A DNA stretch of 64,000 nt from Paraburkholderia megapolitana (GTDB taxonomy: Bacteria > Pseudomonadota > Gammaproteobacteria > Burkholderiales > Burkholderiaceae). The notes beneath the pieces were generated by a model. That model saw nothing but the letters and a program-made list of their open reading frames with translations, had not been told where the DNA came from and did no database searches. Each line of letters opens with the position of its first letter. Position 1 is the first letter of the stretch. Below are positions 61,241 to 64,000 of the stretch, piece by piece. The DNA lies in the NCBI RefSeq assembly GCF_007556815.1, contig NZ_CP041743.1:868001-932000 (forward strand), written 5' to 3'. Position numbers and translations under genes: made by a program.

Positions 61241-62461
61241 ATGAACGCATCCCTTCTATCCGACGACAACCCCAGCATAGGCGTCTACACGCGCTCGATC
61301 GGCAGCGGCGCCGAGTGGTGGCGCGTATCGCTATCGGAGCGCGCATTCATGTACCGGATCGAGCACGGCCGCGACGACGGTTCGGTCGATATCGACACCG
61401 TCGTCGATCAGGAGAATCTCGATGCGAAGCTGCAGAAATGGCATCGCGAAGGCTATCTGTCTGAAACCGAACGCGAGCAGCTTGCCGCCGCACCGCAAGC
61501 CTCTGCCGATTTCATGGCAGATCTCGCACGCGCATCAAATGCGTTTGCACAATCAACTGTCAGAACCGCTACATCGCGCAGTACCGCTCAGGTCGTAACC
61601 ATCGGTCGAATCGACGTACCGCTCGGCACACCGAACCCGCTCGTACCGGCAGTCAACCCCGCGTGGCTCTTTACCGAACGTTTCAACGACATCGTCGAGG
61701 ACATCGTCGAAAACCGTCGCGTGATGCTGATCGGGCACACGGGCTCAGGCAAGACGAGTCTGATCGAACAGATCGCGGCGCGCGCGCAATACGGTGTGCT
61801 GCGCTCGAACATGAACGGCCAGACGACGGTCGGCGATTTCGTCGGCTTCTGGACCGTGAAAGGCGGCGAGACGGTATGGGTCGACGGGGTGCTGCCGGCC
61901 GCGATGCGCGAAGGTCGCTGGCTGATCGTCGACGAGGTCGACTTTGCGGAACCGGCCATTCTCGCCGTGCTCACTGCCGTACTCGAACCGGGTGGCCGGT
62001 TGCTGCTGAAGGAAAAAGGCAACGACATCGTCGAGCCGCATCCGTCGTTCCGTCTCTTCGCGACGGCCAATGCGGTCGGTGCGATGAGTCAGTTCCGCCA
62101 TCTGTATCAGGGCGCGAATCTGATGAACGAAGCGTTTCTCGATCGCTGGCGCGTGTATCTGATCGACTATCTGTCGCCCGACGAAGAGGCCGAGGTGCTG
62201 ATGCGCACGCTCGCCCCGCATCTGTCGCAAACGATGGCGCACACGCTCGCGGCGATCGCCGCCGATTGCCGCGCCGCCTTCGCGCGCGAAGATCTCGCGA
62301 GCGCATTCTCGACGCGGCGCCTGCTCGACTGGGCGCAACTGATGCTGCGCACCGGCGACCCCGAGCGCGCCGCGGGCCCGGCCATCTATGCGAAGGTCAG
62401 CCCCGAAGACGCCGCGCTGATCCGCAGCATCATCCGCCATTACATCGCGACACAGGCGTAG
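61241..62461 (+). CDS. MoxR/CobS-like AAA+ ATPase
   Basis: A 406-residue AAA+ chaperone-type ATPase. Walker A GHTGSGKTS (~165-173), Walker B WLIVDEVD (~227-234), sensor-1 FATAN (~273-277) and the lid region are clear. The pore and insert region QTTVGDFVGFWTVKGGETVW is like CobS/MoxR-class proteins. The N-terminal ~130 residues (AEWWRVSLSERAFMYRIEHG onward) form a separate domain I do not recognise. I start at ATG 61241. The next gene encodes a VWA protein 4 bp away. Such ATPase/VWA pairs remodel or metallate target enzymes; no target is visible here. Confidence 0.9.
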   Translation: MNASLLSDDNPSIGVYTRSIGSGAEWWRVSLSERAFMYRIEHGRDDGSVDIDTVVDQENLDAKLQKWHREGYLSETEREQLAAAPQASADFMADLARASNAFAQSTVRTATSRSTAQVVTIGRIDVPLGTPNPLVPAVNPAWLFTERFNDIVEDIVENRRVMLIGHTGSGKTSLIEQIAARAQYGVLRSNMNGQTTVGDFVGFWTVKGGETVWVDGVLPAAMREGRWLIVDEVDFAEPAILAVLTAVLEPGGRLLLKEKGNDIVEPHPSFRLFATANAVGAMSQFRHLYQGANLMNEAFLDRWRVYLIDYLSPDEEAEVLMRTLAPHLSQTMAHTLAAIAADCRAAFAREDLASAFSTRRLLDWAQLMLRTGDPERAAGPAIYAKVSPEDAALIRSIIRHYIATQA

Positions 62462-62465
62462 CGCC

Positions 62466-64000
62466 ATGCAACCGGCACGCGGCACCGATACGTTCGGCTT
62501 CGAATCGACACTCGGCAAGATCGCACGCGTGCTGACGGGCCAGTACGGCATCGCGGTTGCGTTCAGCCCCGAAGGTCCGCGTGTCGAGCGCGATCGCATC
62601 GTGATCCCGTCGTACGACATCGTCGACGAGCGCGACCGCGACACGCTTGTCGGCTACCTCGATCTGCTGGTCGCGCGCTCGAAATATTCGTCGAACGAGG
62701 CGCTCACCGCGCTCGGTAACGGTACCGATGCGCGCCTTGCGCAGGCGATCGAAGATCAGCGCGTGTGTCGTCGGTTGCTCGACAACTATCCTGGTGCTCG
62801 CTGGTTTATCGGTCAGTTGCGCCAACGTGCTGCGCAGGACGCACGTCAACGCTGGCAAAAACTGTCGTGGCGCGACAAGCTCGTGTGGCTCGTCGAGCGG
62901 CGTCTGTGGCTCGAAACACCGGAGCCCGGCGAACTGAGTCCGTCGCTGTCGGCCGCGCTGCATGCGGTCGATGAAACGATCGCCGCTGCCCGTTCAAGCC
63001 GTTCGACTGACGACAGCATCGCCGCCGCGCGCGCCGTGATTGCGACGGTGCGTGCGCTGTCGTCGTCGGGCGGGGCGCACAACATGATGTTCACGCCGGG
63101 CGACGCTGACGGCTTCGATGCGGAATCGGTACCCGCAACGTTCGACGGACCGCCCAGTCATGGCGACGGCACGGCGGCGCCCGATAACGCGTCGGACGCA
63201 TCCCTCACGCAAGCCGCCAGCAGCAACGTCATCGATGGCGCGGGCATGGGTCACTCGCCACTCGGTACGCCGTCGGAATCGTTTGCTTCGGCGGTCGCAT
63301 CGGGCGGGTTGCAACCGGGCGGCCAATCGCGCCCGCAGCTCTCCGTTCCGCTTACGACAGAATTCGATCTCGTCACCGACCGCACCGGCCGCGGCGATAC
63401 GCGCAGCTGGCACGCACTGCGTTCGCTCGCCCGCGCCGAAACCTCGCCGCTGAAAGCGAAACTCGAACGCGCGCTCAAAGCCGACGAACTCACGCACTGG
63501 AAACGCGAACAGGAACGCGGCGAAATCGATCGAACGGCGCTCGCGCGTCTTGCGATTGCACCGGGTTATCGCACGCCATTCCGCGTGAAGCGCGTGACAA
63601 AGGGACGCGATGCGGCCGTGACGCTGCTGATCGATCGCAGCGGATCGATGGCGGGCAGGAAGATCGAACTCGCGCGACTCTGCGTGGCTGCGCTGTGCGA
63701 TGCGCTCACGCAACTCGGCTTCGACTCGGAAGTGCTTGGCTACAGTTCCATTGAGTCCGCGGAAATGCGACAGCTGTACGAAAGGCAGCGGGACAGCGGC
63801 GCCGATCTGAGCGCCTACAACCGCACAGTCGAACGGCTCGATCTGCAGATCTACAAACGCTTCGGCGCCGCCGACTTAAGCGGCCTCGCCGATATCGAAT
63901 GCGGCCACGAGAACCCCGATGGCGAAGCGCTCGCGTGGGCCGCCGGACGGCTCGCCGAGCATCGCGCAGACCGCAAGATCCTGATGGTGCTCTCCGACGG
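62466..64000 (+). CDS. CobT-like VWA-domain protein, 3' truncated by window
   Basis: At least 511 residues, open to the window edge. The N-terminal ~190 residues are helical and charged. A low-complexity Ser/Gly/Ala/Asp linker (~200-290) leads to a VWA domain with MIDAS motif DRSGS (Asp390, Ser392, Ser394). ENPDGEALAWAAGRL and RKILMVLSDG strongly resemble the C-terminal region of the CobT subunit of aerobic cobaltochelatase. With the preceding CobS-like ATPase it forms a CobS/CobT-type pair. No cobalamin genes lie in the window, so a role in B12 synthesis should not be assumed. The stop lies beyond 64000. Confidence 0.88.
   Translation, partial: MQPARGTDTFGFESTLGKIARVLTGQYGIAVAFSPEGPRVERDRIVIPSYDIVDERDRDTLVGYLDLLVARSKYSSNEALTALGNGTDARLAQAIEDQRVCRRLLDNYPGARWFIGQLRQRAAQDARQRWQKLSWRDKLVWLVERRLWLETPEPGELSPSLSAALHAVDETIAAARSSRSTDDSIAAARAVIATVRALSSSGGAHNMMFTPGDADGFDAESVPATFDGPPSHGDGTAAPDNASDASLTQAASSNVIDGAGMGHSPLGTPSESFASAVASGGLQPGGQSRPQLSVPLTTEFDLVTDRTGRGDTRSWHALRSLARAETSPLKAKLERALKADELTHWKREQERGEIDRTALARLAIAPGYRTPFRVKRVTKGRDAAVTLLIDRSGSMAGRKIELARLCVAALCDALTQLGFDSEVLGYSSIESAEMRQLYERQRDSGADLSAYNRTVERLDLQIYKRFGAADLSGLADIECGHENPDGEALAWAAGRLAEHRADRKILMVLSD

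Noticed and set aside
61241..64000. Firm assignment to cobalamin cobaltochelatase
   Set aside because: Resemblance to CobS/CobT is clear only in general ATPase and VWA regions, and no cobalamin gene is in the window.

Overview
The window looks like chromosomal DNA from a high-GC betaproteobacterium of the Burkholderiaceae (Paraburkholderia/Burkholderia/Caballeronia-like). The pointers are a DUF4148 secreted protein, two ESPR-type trimeric autotransporters, a FabV enoyl reductase, many divergent regulator/target pairs (LysR, AraC, TetR) and uniformly GC-rich codon use. The clear exception is an AT-rich stretch around 6.35-6.98 kb. No phage, integrase, insertion sequence, tRNA, rRNA or CRISPR array was seen.

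Layout. 0-6 kb: 3' part of a DHA2-type MFS exporter, an AraC/GyrI-like regulator, an orphan P450, a DUF4148 protein, a Tat-exported epoxide-hydrolase-like enzyme and an exported thioredoxin-like protein. 5.9-7.0 kb: a 1.1-kb region without convincing protein genes, holding a probable small RNA with a textbook terminator on the minus strand and a separate block of nested inverted repeats. 7-15.5 kb: two tandem trimeric autotransporter adhesins whose stalks combine 7- and 11-residue units. Their last ~1.5 kb is a near-identical duplication. 15.8-38.6 kb: a region rich in exported hydrolases (GH5 endoglycoceramidase-like, two SGNH esterases, pectinacetylesterase/Notum-like, phospholipase C with an unusual C-terminal extension, S10 carboxypeptidase-like lipoprotein, purple acid phosphatase, secretory lipase). 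Between them lie cytoplasmic metabolic genes (RraA-like, O-methyltransferase, amidase, flavin reductase, TRIC-like channel, PLP decarboxylase, PEP-mutase-like lyase).

38.6-40.9 kb: divergent AraC regulator and MFS transporter. 40.9-50.7 kb: a minus-strand operon of SDR, enoyl-reductase-like protein, MetA-type outer membrane protein, thiolase/lipid-transfer protein, a 47-codon coupled ORF, acyl-CoA synthetase, a PHA synthase with an altered lipase box, a PhaZ-type depolymerase and a second SDR. It faces a divergent TetR gene across an intergenic region with repeated half-sites. It reads as uptake and CoA activation of a hydrophobic acid, chain shortening, and storage or turnover of a polyester-like product. 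51-64 kb: TSUP exporter/LysR pair, fabV, an Lrp regulator divergent from glmS with palindromes between them, two small conserved proteins, a LysR/SDR/SnoaL-like cluster, and a MoxR/CobS-like ATPase followed by a CobT-like VWA protein cut by the window end.

The best candidates for something undescribed are the two RNA/structured elements upstream of the adhesins, the PHA-synthase operon with its tiny coupled ORF and operator array, and the 29-residue (7+11+11) adhesin repeat. All functions are assigned from sequence motifs only; no database search was run.
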